NCBI GenBank assembly: GCA_004794785.1
Contig: SJOL01009700.1
Coordinates: 462,332 to 526,331, forward strand
From: Opisthorchis felineus
Taxonomy: Eukaryota > Platyhelminthes > Trematoda > Opisthorchiida > Opisthorchiidae
Length of the DNA stretch: 64,000 nucleotides
Direction of reading: 5' to 3'
This document shows, in pieces, positions 1-12,500 of this stretch. Made by a program: the position numbers and the translations under genes. The number at the start of each line of letters is the position of its first letter. Position 1 is the stretch's first letter. The notes beneath the pieces are model-generated. The model made no database searches, was not told where the DNA came from, and worked only from the letters and a program-made list of their open reading frames with translations.

Positions 1-79
1 TTGTGGTGGAATTCGCTCGAAAAGTGGCTGGGAAGATAGGCCAAAGGAAACTTCCATAAGAAGTATGTTATTCCCCTTG

Positions 80-170
80 GCAGGGGAAGTCGAGAGGCAG
101 AGATCGGGTTCGAACCACGCACTTTCCGGTCAGTAAACTCGCGCTCGAACCACTGAGCCATCTCGCCCCC
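80..170 (-). mobile_element. SINE fragment (tRNA head)
   Basis: Reverse complement carries GAGATGGCTCAGTGGTT, CCGGAAAGTGCGTGGTTCGA and CTCTGCCTCTCGACTTCCCC, identical in layout to the copy at 61198. The 3' body is missing. Lies in the last SGSM3 intron visible. Confidence 0.75.
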
Positions 171-448
171 AGTTTTCTTTCTCTTGGAGTCACGCCTTGG
201 GTGAACTAGTCACCTCAAACTTTGAAAGTCCCAACCAGATAACTCAATTCACCAGAAGAAAAGTTGTAGCAAAAAATTGGTCTTGCCAATAGTCTAGCAA
301 CCGTTTATCTCGTCTAAACAGCGAATCCAGATAACAGCGAGTCTCCCCAAGAGATGGACAGCATGTCTGCGTACTATTTGGGTTGCAATAAAGCGAAAAG
401 GAAAAGACAGAGACATCAGAAGAAAAATTGAAATGAAGGTCAACTCAC

Positions 449-534
449 TTTAGTCCATAGCAGACGAGAGAACGAAATTTCACATCCATGTGTGCTTGGG
501 CCAGGTCATGCGACATATTGATGCTGTGTATAGC
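449..534 (-). CDS. SGSM3: SGSM3 exon 11, RUN domain (last exon visible)
   Basis: This 86-nt exon has a CTTCTCGCAG acceptor and an AA|GTGAGT donor, phase 2. Codes for 28 residues, [20 protein letters not shown] then RSLVCYGL, matching AVQSVN...HAQMDVKLRSLICVGLN of vertebrate SGSM3. Too short to stand out as an open frame. Found by splice sites, phase and motif. Further exons lie left of the window. Confidence 0.9.
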
Positions 535-3500
535 CTGCGAGAAGAAAAGCATGATATACAGTGGAATCACACGGGGCATAACAACAGCACAACCTTTTTA
601 ATGAAAAAAAAACCGCGGACGCAATCGTTTACCCAACGCCTACCTAAACATCGTGCACAGGTATTTTGAAAATGCACAGTAAACCCCGCAGAAGATGGAC
701 TCAGCTCAACGTCACCACAGGTCACAGCGTAGTTCCGCATTTTAGCACTTCGAAATGCGCTTCACGATTTCAAGTGCAAAGTAGGTCGCGTGATAGGCAA
801 TAACTAGCTATCCCGCTCAGATTTAGAAAACAATCCACAAATATAAGTGGATACATAGTCGTGTAAGTAAAGTCAATCAATACCGAAGGCCAGAGAAACA
901 TTGTACAACTGCTTCATCCTTATTGGGAATCAACAAACAGTTTGTCTCACAAACCTCCAGGGAGATTCGACCCCATGACCTCCTGGTTATTAGTCCGCCA
1001 AACCACCAGCGGCTGAAAAGCAGTGTGATTAACTCGCACTTAGACAGGACATAGCGCAACTCATCTTTCAATCAGAGTTCACATCACGTGGCCCGGTGTT
1101 CACGGGCTTTTCAAATGATGACTTCTCAGATTCAAAGTTCACGCAGCTCGTGAATTGCTCTTCCTGCTGGGCTACTTATAATTGGTTGAGATTTGGGAGC
1201 TTCAATCGAGATTTCATCCTGTAGGTGAAGCCAAGCTATGTCAAAAAGCCGAGGAGCACTGTACACACATCTCATTTTTATTCGGGCTCATCAGCAGTGC
1301 GCATCTCACGAATCATCAAGGGCATTTGAGTTCATAATCTTGCGGCTTACAGTTGAAAACTAAAACGTCCGGCGCCGCAAGGATATTCGTATGAGAACAA
1401 AAGGTCGCTACTCAGTACAGGCAACTTTGTTGTACGGCAAACACCTGGTCTTCTCGTGCCGAAGACGTCCGATGGATTTAGGGCATCGATGTCCGCGAAC
1501 TAGCGTGTGTATACGGTGGGAACATCATGTGAGTGTGACCATCACACGCACAAAAGAAATTTCAACAGTAGGATTACACTCTTCAAACATTCCCTAGCCA
1601 CCTAACTCGACAGCCCATATTCGCCGGACGCACAGTCAACTTGGAAAAGCCACCAGAAGGTCGAAAAATGTCATGGCCACCGGAATATAAAAAAGCCTTC
1701 ACAACATGACTTGGATCAATGAGACCATCTCGTCTCTTGTCCATATGGCGCCAGGAATCAACCGGTGGTGCACATGTTGCCAATTTTGTCCTAAGGTTTA
1801 ACTTGTAAGAATACCTCTTTTTGTATCTTTCTCACACCAAGTTTCGTATTGCGGACACAGGCTCAATATCATAGCCTCAGTGTTATTTAATATGGTGTAC
1901 TTCACCAATTGGCCTCTCCTCTGTGTTCCTATCACTGTAGAAGGATACAGCATTGTGTAACTCAGTGAATGGCGCTAAGGGCCTATAGCGTGCACCACAG
2001 AAGCGACAGAAGTACAACACGTTTACAGATGAGATGATGGTATCGCGCTATCTGTGGCAAGATGGATCAGCGACCGGACAAGCCAGACGGAGTCGCGCTG
2101 GATCGGTCCCACAAGGAAACCGCAGAAATGATGTTGTATCAAGCCAGTTTGGCACATCAGTGAAATGACATTGAATGCAAGACAGAACACGTTTATTCAC
2201 CCATGTGGAACGTTGCCTAACAACAGACCATAGTTAGAATTCCTGTTGTACCGGTCTGACAAGCGTACTATTGCGGGTACTATCATAGACCATCTGGCAA
2301 TAAAACAACTACTTGGGCGATTAATGCGATAACCAAAACGAGAAGAAAGGTAACGCGATGCGAGCACAGTGAGAACGTACACGATAAAGAACTTCTTCTG
2401 GACTCAGAACCTTTCCTTCCTCATCTAGCCGAAACGTTTTACACAGAACCAGTCGCGAGTAGACGGAGGCAAAGTCGCGTTCCACTTCTTTGGCTGCAGC
2501 CTCTTCGATAAAATGCCAAGGATGACAACCTGATTCTCCAAGAAGCCGTGGGCGCCTCAGTCCATGTGTGAATACGGCACTCAACGCAGTACAAAGGCTG
2601 AGAGGAGAAACAATCGAAACACCGTCAGGGTCGGGATACGCGGAAGAGGTAGGGACATAACGATCTAAAATGCCACTTACCCTCCCCTAACTAGACTGGC
2701 AATGTTCTGATTCACCGCATCATCACCGGCAGAGGAGTAGTTTTTACCACGCTCATCCAGAAGCTCAACAAAGTTGGCAGGGAACCAACCCCGAACACCG
2801 TCCAGTTCACCAACCCAACAATGCTCGTCGTCCGAGTTGACAATTGTGATAATATCATTTTTATTGAAGCCAAGTTCGTCAGGTTCTTGTCGTTCGAAGT
2901 CCATTAACGCTTTGGCTCGGCGTCGTCGATGCTGAGCTACCTGTCGGCAAGAAAGCATGTGTTGTGAACAAAACATTTAGTAAGCACGGAAATAACGAAG
3001 CGTCGAACGTAACACTAATCGTTGATTTATTTACTTCACTTTAGTTGTAAACGGTTGTGAGATGTGTAGAATCTCTATGCATATAATTCTGTCTTGAAAA
3101 GTCCTGGCGCAGTTCCCCTGATTAGTTGATACGGAAGAGGCGAAGCGTTGAGGACTCCAGCTCAGCTCTTATCATAGCAGTGTATACTCTTAGCCATACC
3201 GGATTTCGAGCCCGGAACATCCGGTAGATGAGGTGAGCGTGTTACCACTATCCGATTAGCGCACACTTGAAGGATTCGAACTATCATGTCGGAACGTGCG
3301 AATGGGTTCGCGGTTGAGCGTTGAGACTCGTCTGCCAAATGTCTCCAACGACGAATCCGTAATCGTCCTAGCCGTCTCGACCAACTAAGCCGCCTGTCAG
3401 AACTTCTCAGTCACATGGCACCACCCTATTCTCGACAGACGTCTCTAAAACCTTTTCTGCACAAAGTCCGCACACTTCTCCTCCCTCTACTATGGCGCCC

Positions 3501-6500
3501 TTCCTTACGGTTGAATGGCAGTAAAGCGCCGGCGTTCACTAATGGTTATGTTGATGTCGATGATGACGACATCGTTCCATATTCAAGCATAAACCAACTT
3601 TCATACGAGGTGCTCCCTCTGTAATAGGCAAATTCGGTGGCACTAGCGAGATGGGTGTACTACAGAGGGACGAATAGTCTGATACTTTCAGAAGCCGTGC
3701 ACCTATACACGAGCGTGCTAGGGAAGTAGTCTTTATCTCTCGACACAAGGATTACTGTACATAATTAATAATAATAACAATAATAATATTTGTAATAACA
3801 ATAATCTTTCAGCTTTGTCACCCTTTTGATGAATAGCTGCCATGGAACTCGAGGGGAGCACGAGGACTCAGCTACTGCCAGTTTGCTCAGACCGAGACAA
3901 CAACAATCGGAAATCCAGGGTATAATTTGAAATACGTACCTTCCAGTCTTTAATCGCTTAGCTATATCGAGCTCGGTTACCGTACCTAGCGATGCTGAGT
4001 GGTTTGTGAGTATTTTTGGAGCAGTCAGAGCCGCCGCTGTTGAGTCAGCGTCCTCAAACGAAAAAAGTAGCTCATTGACCAGTATTGCTCACCTCTGTCT
4101 TCTTCCACAAAACCGAGTAAGAAGAATACAAGGGCTGATTATTGAATAAAAGGCGATTCCGTAATCAGTGCGCGCTCATCGTGTCTCCTTGAACAGTAGG
4201 GGAACATCTGTGAACCAATTTGGCATCGTGACGAACAAACAACGAACCCACCCGAACAAGCAATGCTACATGACACTAGTATTTATCCGGCCACTGCAAC
4301 CAACCAAGACAGCTCGAGACAGCTGAGTGGTTAAGGCGCGAACTTACTGACCGGATTATCCGTGGTTTGAACCAAACGCCGGGCAATTAAAAAATGCTCT
4401 TTCCTAGACTTGGGCAACCTGGATGTACCTCAGTTCTCGGGCTTCCTTCGGGTGACATGGTAGCTAGGCGCCAAAGGATGCTACAGTTGACTGACTGACT
4501 GATTGCAGTCACCTACCAGGCCATCGCGCACTCCTAATGGGTTTGATAATTGCGATCTCTCAGTAACTTGAAAAGGCGTCGAATAAATTACACAGGCACT
4601 GAATACTGGCTACAATGCAACTTCACGGCCACTGTGAAATTCGATCTGGCTACGCTGCCAATCAATGGATGGAACAAACATTCGTTTCACTAATATGCAG
4701 AATTTGGAATACAGCGTCTTGTCATATACTATTCGATCGATATGAAGAGGAATTTGCCATCTCCAAGACTCAAGAAAGAGAAGAACGACTAGGCGGAAAT
4801 TCAACCACAGGAATGACGGTGCGAAGAATGGCAGATGTGACACCCGCGAGAAAATAATGGACTGAAGTACGACAATTAGTATCTATGAGAAAAACGTAAT
4901 GCTTTATATTTAGTCGGGTTTCCACAAAACGTTTACCTCATACAAAGCACTGGTATCAGCGATTCAACGTTGTTCCAGCAGGGAAGATTTGTTTCAACAG
5001 GTAATGTCGGGAAGAAAAAAACGGGGTTGGAAAGGTACTTCACGATAGTCCACAATGAACAATCCGCCAGACACACCATTGATCAAAGCTGAGAGCATGA
5101 AGGCCATTCTTGGTTGATGGTCACAACCCACAGAGTCCCTAGATGAACACGGATGCAGGGGCACATCTCATTCAGGTTCGCGGATCATACGAACAGTATT
5201 CGAACTCGCAGTAGTATTCTTCATATCCATTTGCCAAGCCACACAATATCAGGAAGCACTCGCTTGGGTAACAGTGACTCCACATTCGTGAAGTGCCTGT
5301 CTCACCTATCACACTTTATGATGCTGAATGCACTTCACGACTGAATCACACACTCAGACACCCGTGTTCTGACTATCTTATTCATTGGCTTCAGTCTATA
5401 CAATTTATCGTCCAAGAAGTCACTGGAGGAAGACTTAAACATGCCTCAGGTACTCCGTCACAGAGACCAGATCTGGCAACTGTACTTCAGCCTGGTGCAC
5501 GTGACTCATGAGATCGATGGTGTACGCCACAAAGGATGCGATTCGGCAAGCGTTACAGGATCCTCGTGCGCTGACTGCAACAGACACAGCTTCATCGGAC
5601 CTCAGGGAACTAATACTATATGCAAGACACGTCCGAAGGGTGCGCACTAGCAAAACAATGGCCAAGGTTGGTATGACACCGGTCTCCACGTGGGAAAGTT
5701 ACTTTGCTTGTATACTCAGCCAAGGTCTTCACAAACTAGAAGCTGAAGATCTAGAATTTCAGTTATCCTTCAGCGTCAACTCGGCTATTTTGTCAACAAA
5801 GTCGAAAGAATATGGGGAGGATGGACATTTTTGGCAGCTATCGTTGTGTACTTGGAGGATTTTAGAGAGTCACTCGTGAAATCCAGAAAACAGAGTATGC
5901 TAATTCAGGCATCTTGTTGCAATGGAAGTCAAAGTGACACCCATATACCTGCTGTAATCACTATGAATGTCTTTTTGGAGTTGTCTCGGATGATCGCACT
6001 CTGTTAGACGCACACAACGCAGCAAAACATAGCGGAGGGCTTCAAGAGTCCGATCCACAGACAAAATAAGAGGGCAATGTCAAGACCACAAGCGCAAAAC
6101 TGTTTGAATGAGATGTCTTCTTGGATTGCTAAGGACATGGAAGATAACGACGAAGAATGCACGTGAAACCCTGAGAGACGAACGACGCCATGTTTGATGT
6201 GCGGTGTCACTGAATCCGCTATGTTGTCGACAGATCAATGAATCGATTCGATTCGACATGCAACTACAGCGCTTAAAACCAAAGAATTCGAGAGCGAACC
6301 CATTCAAAACACCAGTAATGCAGCGTACAATTTGTTGGTCTATGTGGGTTCGTGAGTGCTACGACAATATTGCTTAGGGGGTGTAAGATTACCTGGTCGG
6401 CTTGGGCAATTTGCCGACCGACAACCGCATCCCGCTACGTAAGATATAGAACCACTCTCCACAGGCTCGACAGTTAGACAGCAAACCCATATTCGAATGT

Positions 6501-9500
6501 TTACGACTGTAAGCGTAAACAGTTTTGCCGTACTCAAAATTAACTCCATTGATCTTCAGATGGCAGCTTGTGGGTTTAGGTTTGCAGTCCACCGAACATC
6601 CATTTTGAGTGGAAGAACCGATTAAATGGCTGAACGTCATTATCACGACAGTTTTGCTGACAACTGAGGATCCCAGTAACAGCCGATAGGATGTATTGAG
6701 GTTCTTCCAATAACCTGTGAATAAATTCCCCTCAACCAAAACAGAAGGATATCGACTCTCGAGAAAAATCATTATTAAGTATGGAATGTTTACTATTGTC
6801 CGACGAATATCTCAGAAACTGAAATGAATTTTTTTTTTCAACATCCGGATAAGGTATCCGCCCAATGATGTGCTGAAATCGTAGTCTGCAACGAAGGTGT
6901 ATTGTGGTTTCAACCAATATTTTTTGGTCTATTTTGTACTGCACTTCTTCAAAATTAGTGTTTCCGCCCATTCATTGGCACACTGTCAGCAAGCCATGCC
7001 ACCCGAAGCAAACACAAGGGCTGAGGTATGGCCAGCTTGTCCAAGCCCAGACAAGAGCAATCGGGATTCCTAGGTTAGGTTTGAAACACAGACCTTCAGG
7101 TCAATAATTTCGCGCTTCGACCACTGAGCTACATCGAGCCTCATGTGCCTAAAAGTTCAGGTGCTCAATCCCACTGCCCGGCTTCATCCGCACAGTACAG
7201 GGAAGTTCATCGATAACCATGGAATCAAGGTCACGATATCCCTATTCGGGAGAAATCAACACCCATACTTTTTCGTCCACTACCGCATGCATTTTCGGAA
7301 GCCTAGTGTGGGATGTCTGGCAGCATGGAAAAGACGGTGTAATGGAGGTTGCGATGGCAAATCACCTAAGGAAGCTCGCAGTTACCGAAAGCTGATGATA
7401 CTGTTATGTTGTGATCAAGTTTTCGGAACACTTTTTCCAGAGGGAATTGGATGTGACTCAAAGGACGGACGAATTTAACAAAACAAGAGGAAGCTGAAAC
7501 ATGTCAAGACAACATAAGTTTCTGAATTTTAAGGAACATCGAAAAATATAAAAGTTTATTGAAAAAATGGACCGGTTTCTGCTGCGAAACCTTCTCAAAC
7601 AAGTCACAGACACTCGGTTGGTGCATAGCAACCATGTAATCTGATGGAAAGAAGAGGCCAGAGATGCTGCTAGCTTCCTCAAGGTTACATTGGAGCGGTA
7701 GCAAAACCAGTGGAAATGATTCAACGGACCCGCCATTGGGGAAACACAAGATAGAAAAACAAAAATGTTCATCCCACGAGAGTGGGCTTCAAGTGGATAG
7801 TTTTGTCAACCAACTAACAAAGGCTACCTCAAACGGACGCAGGGAATTTCTCCTGAATTCGCCTACCACAATTGGGTTGCTCCACGGTTCATATTTTGGT
7901 GTCATCAGCTTCAAGCTACTTAGTAAACTAAAAGTAATATATATGTGTAGGCACTGCCTACTCGTCATACATACGTGCCTTGTTGCGCGCTTAAGGTGTT
8001 TTATTGAATTGCGTGGGGTTTTTTAAGGTCTATCAAAAATCATCCAGAAAGGTTAGCAGTATCAACTGGATCGCTCTTATCCTTACTGTACTTGGAATCC
8101 AGAAGTTTTTGATAGGACAGCTTCTAATATCGTTGTCAGCCACTCAAAGCGGGCAGGCGACGTCGAGTGGGCAACATAAACTAACCTGAACGTAGGTTTC
8201 TAAATCCAGTCGATGGCTTTCCATTGAATAGTCAGCTTGAGAACTAGCATCGGCATGTTGCGGGTCACACAACCGAAAATGCCGCACAATCTAAAATAAG
8301 AAAACCAGTTGAGGAATTGTTATTTGAGGACTGAAACATCGATATGAAGACTTACAAGAACCTAATCGATGTAATAGTACTCAGAAGTTTCAATAAACAG
8401 AACCAAAACCGAATAATTATGAAATTACAGCTGGAATCAATGAAATCTGAATGTAGGCCTCTTTTTGGGATGACAAAATGAACAGGGGGCTGCACAGAGG
8501 TCAGACATGTGACTGCATGGCTGACAGATAAATATATCTAGGTTTCTCCAAAAGCCGGCATTCCTGCCAAAGTGGGAATTAGTGTCACTCAAACCACCCA
8601 CAGAATACCATCCCCAGCAGGCCTGACTGCAACTGGCGAGGGACCAGCTGCTTTGTGAGGAACCAGTTTTAACTAAACGTTTATGAACATGTAGGTAAAA
8701 ACAATTACCAGCTGGCTCGGAAATGCAAGGGCATTGTCGAACAAATTGTGCTCAGGGTCATAGTCAGACGTACAGGGATAAATAACCTAGAATCCTCATA
8801 CCAAAGGAAACTAGGCATCAGAAATCAGCGTCTTATGGAACGACAAAAGTTACGTTTTTGGATTTAGCACGAATAATTCAGTGTTCGTGGCGGAAGCATC
8901 ACTTGTATCGACGACCAACTACCAACTGTTTCAAGTGGTCCTGGTCAAACAGTAATAGCCGAGTAATCTTCCGCTAAAGTCGGTCGTTGACAAAGCAATG
9001 AGGACAATTAACCGGTACCTGGCAATCAATGATCAAATTTGGTAAAAACGTTACCTTTGTGGACCAGGTAGTGTGCGGTGGTACGGCCAATCTAACAGCG
9101 TTGATTCATCACGATCGTGTTTCAGAATCAGCCAACTGTAAGGCTTTGAAACTACGGTGTCAGTCAGTTAGTTGATCGGCTATAAACCATGTACCAACTG
9201 TACGCTGGTCCCAGCTGCTGCACTAACGCCACTGACTGCGTGATCGAGCCAGGTCTGCCAATGTCGTTAACCATTGCTGAGTTGAGTCTCGGGGTCCCCA
9301 TCCAGGGAGGCGTTAATTGTCGACCCAACTGAGCCTACTGTCTATTTTTTCCATACTTTGTTGCCTGGTCATACACTGTCCACCTCTTGGTCGCTTCCAC
9401 TCAGCACAAAGCTGGGCGAAAAGAGCTCTGCGAGGCAGACGGTCCTATGGCACGCGGATTACATATCATAACTAGCATAACCCACAAAAGGTAAGTAGTT

Positions 9501-12500
9501 CATCCACCGAGGGAGAGTACCTTTTTCTTAAAACCATCTAGCGTACCTCAGTATTGCTAATCCGATGCCCCCACTAGACCCGACCAGTGCTTCGAAGACA
9601 CCCATGTTCAAACACCGACAGATTTCTTGTGCCATCTGTGCCAAGTTTCTGATCCATAAAGCAGTATGGATCGTACCACCGTCAGACAAACTGACGTCCC
9701 TCCGTGCTGTCTTCTGAACGGTCGTACAACTGTGCCGGTTCTTGGCTTCCTGCTCCGCCCGCTATGGTGTGTCAAAGGGCACAGTAGCTTCAGACAGCCC
9801 TTTATGGAGACAAAGGAAGGTCATTACAACCGTGTTTATAGGGTCATCACAGAATGTTGCGCAAGGTCGTGCTAGAATCTCCGTGAGGGGGGTGAGAAAC
9901 GTCGAGCTAAAGATGCTCAATCCAGAATGGCTGATATTCTGAACGATCAGGGCATGCCTTCGTTTGGTCCGTAGCCCGCACGTGAAACATCCGTCCAATT
10001 GACGTGATGTTCGGACCTCCGGATACCCCGCCAACATAGGTATCAGATGCTGGCAAAAGCTGCCCTGCACAATAGAGAGCCTACTGTAAATATGCTTAGG
10101 GACACAAATGAAAAATCACTCAGAGTCTAACAAAAGTTGTGAGCCAGGTCCAAAAGGTGTACAAGATGGTTCCTATTGAGTACCTTCCCCAAGAGAATGA
10201 CCCATCAGCCAAAGATATCCTCACGTTGGGCTGTATCAGATTGTGATAATCAGGCCATTGCTATCATGGGGAGACAGAAGCACGTAGTTCAAATGACGAG
10301 TAAATGAAAGACTAGGATAACTCACCATGAGTATGGCTTGTTTCAGTTCGACCAAAATCTCCGTTTGTCGCACATTTTTCAACTTTGGATCCTCCGGTTC
10401 CGCTTCGCCATTATGTGCGGAACGTGAGTAGTCGGGTGACTGACGTTCGGAAGATTGTTGCTGTGGGTCACGAAATGGTACTGCCATGTTTGCCAATCGT
10501 CTGGACGGACTCGAAGATAAAGCGACCGCATGCAAGAACTGACTGAAGGCGGACCGAGGACGTTTCAGTTGTCGCTTGGCCAGATACTAGCACGGAAAAG
10601 AGAGAGGTTTGAGAAGGGATGGGGGACTCAATAAAGATAGCCAGAACGATTGTTCCAAGCGTGAATGAGTTTTACACTTGGTCACTATCCCTGTGATTTG
10701 TCTCTAAAGTACAGTTACAGGAAAGAATACCGGTCAGGTTTTCATTCAGAAAAGCAGATTCGTTTGTTTCTCACAATTAGTTTATCAAATTGAACTATAT
10801 TTTCACGGTTCTAAATAACCACAGTTGTGCATGGGAGCACATCACACGAATGACGTCAGCATTACTCACAATTCGCAAGTGAACTCTTATGGTAAACAGA
10901 AACGCGTGGTATACCGATCCAGGTGTATATTCGCTACACTATTGGTCCGTCCATTGTATCAATTACCCTATCCATTCGCGCTTGAATGACTTAGTCACAT
11001 GGCTGCGTTGTCTTGGTCCAATGAATCAGCCTATATCGATCCAGTTATTGTATCGATTATTTTGTCCATCCTCAGTTGAGTTCAGTCTCATACGGATAAA
11101 GTATCCCAGTATGATTAGCAATGGCGACACGGTAAATGTACCAACCAAAGCCCGATTTGGAACCCTTTTCAGATGAATAGGAGCCTCCAGTGTACCAAAA
11201 TTAATTATCCGACCGTCAGTTTGACATGAACAGACGGCCATGTTCTTACGGGATTACTACATCATTTGCTAGTACCAACCGGCTCTCTCTTCTTTTGCGC
11301 CCAGTCGTTTGCCGCAAGTTAGCAGCTTCAAAGAGACTGCATTTATAGACGATAAACTATGAGCGTTTAGCGCATGCGGTACTCATCTCGTTACACAGAT
11401 ACTCAAATGCGGATCTTCAACTTACATGGGCCGCCTGCACTGCGATTGTGGTCACATTTCCCTCATCGTCTCACCAAAACGCAAAGTCAGAGCATTCTAG
11501 ATGGAAATACTTTTCACACGTCCAAATAATTTGGTTCCCCGCTTGTCACTCAACATGAAGTCAAACTACACAGCAGGCCTGCAATCTCAAGTAAAGCTTA
11601 TAAATCCCTCCCAATATTTGCAAGTCGACTGGCCGTGCTATCAGTGAGTCTGACACCGACACATACTCCGAGCCACACACTCATTTTTTAGTCACTGTTG
11701 ATTCCTCCTGCGAGTCAGGGGCGATCACTGGTGATTTTTCTTTTCTGTTATGACTACTCGTGAGTAGCGTGATTTACGCCTGTATATTATAACGCCGTTT
11801 TGCATTCTTGCTGCTCGTTCACCAGGTTTTTTGCTCCCACTAAGGCCTGCTTACCCTCTAGTTACTAATGTCAACATTGTGTTGTCTGCCCATCTTCGCT
11901 TGCAATTTCGTATCAACTCTACCCATTTTCGAGTGTCTGCTCTGACGGGCCTGCCAGGGATGGAGCTCGGAGCCCCCAGGATGGCAGGCGAGCGCGTTAC
12001 ACGTTACGCCAACTCGACTTACCGGCGGTCCTGTATTTGCATTAGATTTATATTGCATTTTATCTGATAGGCTTTGTTGAGATTTCGTTTCAAACGGGCC
12101 TAGGCGCGCATTCCCATTTGACACGTGGCACGAGCTGCTGCGCCGCACCGTCGGCTAAAGACTGCAGGCAGTTTCGCTTACCTCCCGAACGTACTGACTG
12201 TCTTCTGCGCTGTTATTTCTGTATACGGCCTGTCTACACTGCCTGATTGCCCATATCCAAAGACCTGCTGCTTCACTGTCCATTTTTCTGCTCCTACCGA
12301 TTGCGCTATTATAGATTATACGTTCTGCTAAATTCACAATGTCTATTAACCCAGTTGCTCATAGAACCAGTTCTCACATCGCATCTGCTGCCCTCATCCG
12401 TCTGTTCCTACTACCCACTGAATACGAACAGCTAACCAAACGGTTACGTGACACATCCAAAATGTGACCGCGTAAAAAGAATAGGTTGAGGTCTTTTACA

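Larger units (their letters stand above)
535..2380 (-). other. SGSM3 intron, 1.8 kb
   Basis: Contains the hammerhead-flanked repeat unit (895-1300) and an RTE fragment (1395-1530). Nothing recognised in 1540-2380. Confidence 0.8.
2941..10325 (-). other. SGSM3 intron, 7.4 kb
   Basis: Largest intron. Holds two SINEs near 3.9 and 4.3 kb, one at 7.0 kb, an RTE fragment at 9.2 kb and a solo LTR at 9.7-10.0 kb. The plus-strand frame of 123 codons at 5508-5879 is not recognised. I see nothing identifiable in about 4510-6985 and 7145-9230. Confidence 0.8.

Noticed and set aside
5508..5879. 123-codon plus-strand frame in an SGSM3 intron
   Set aside because: No recognisable domain, no splice context, and competing frames on both strands. 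Not called a gene.
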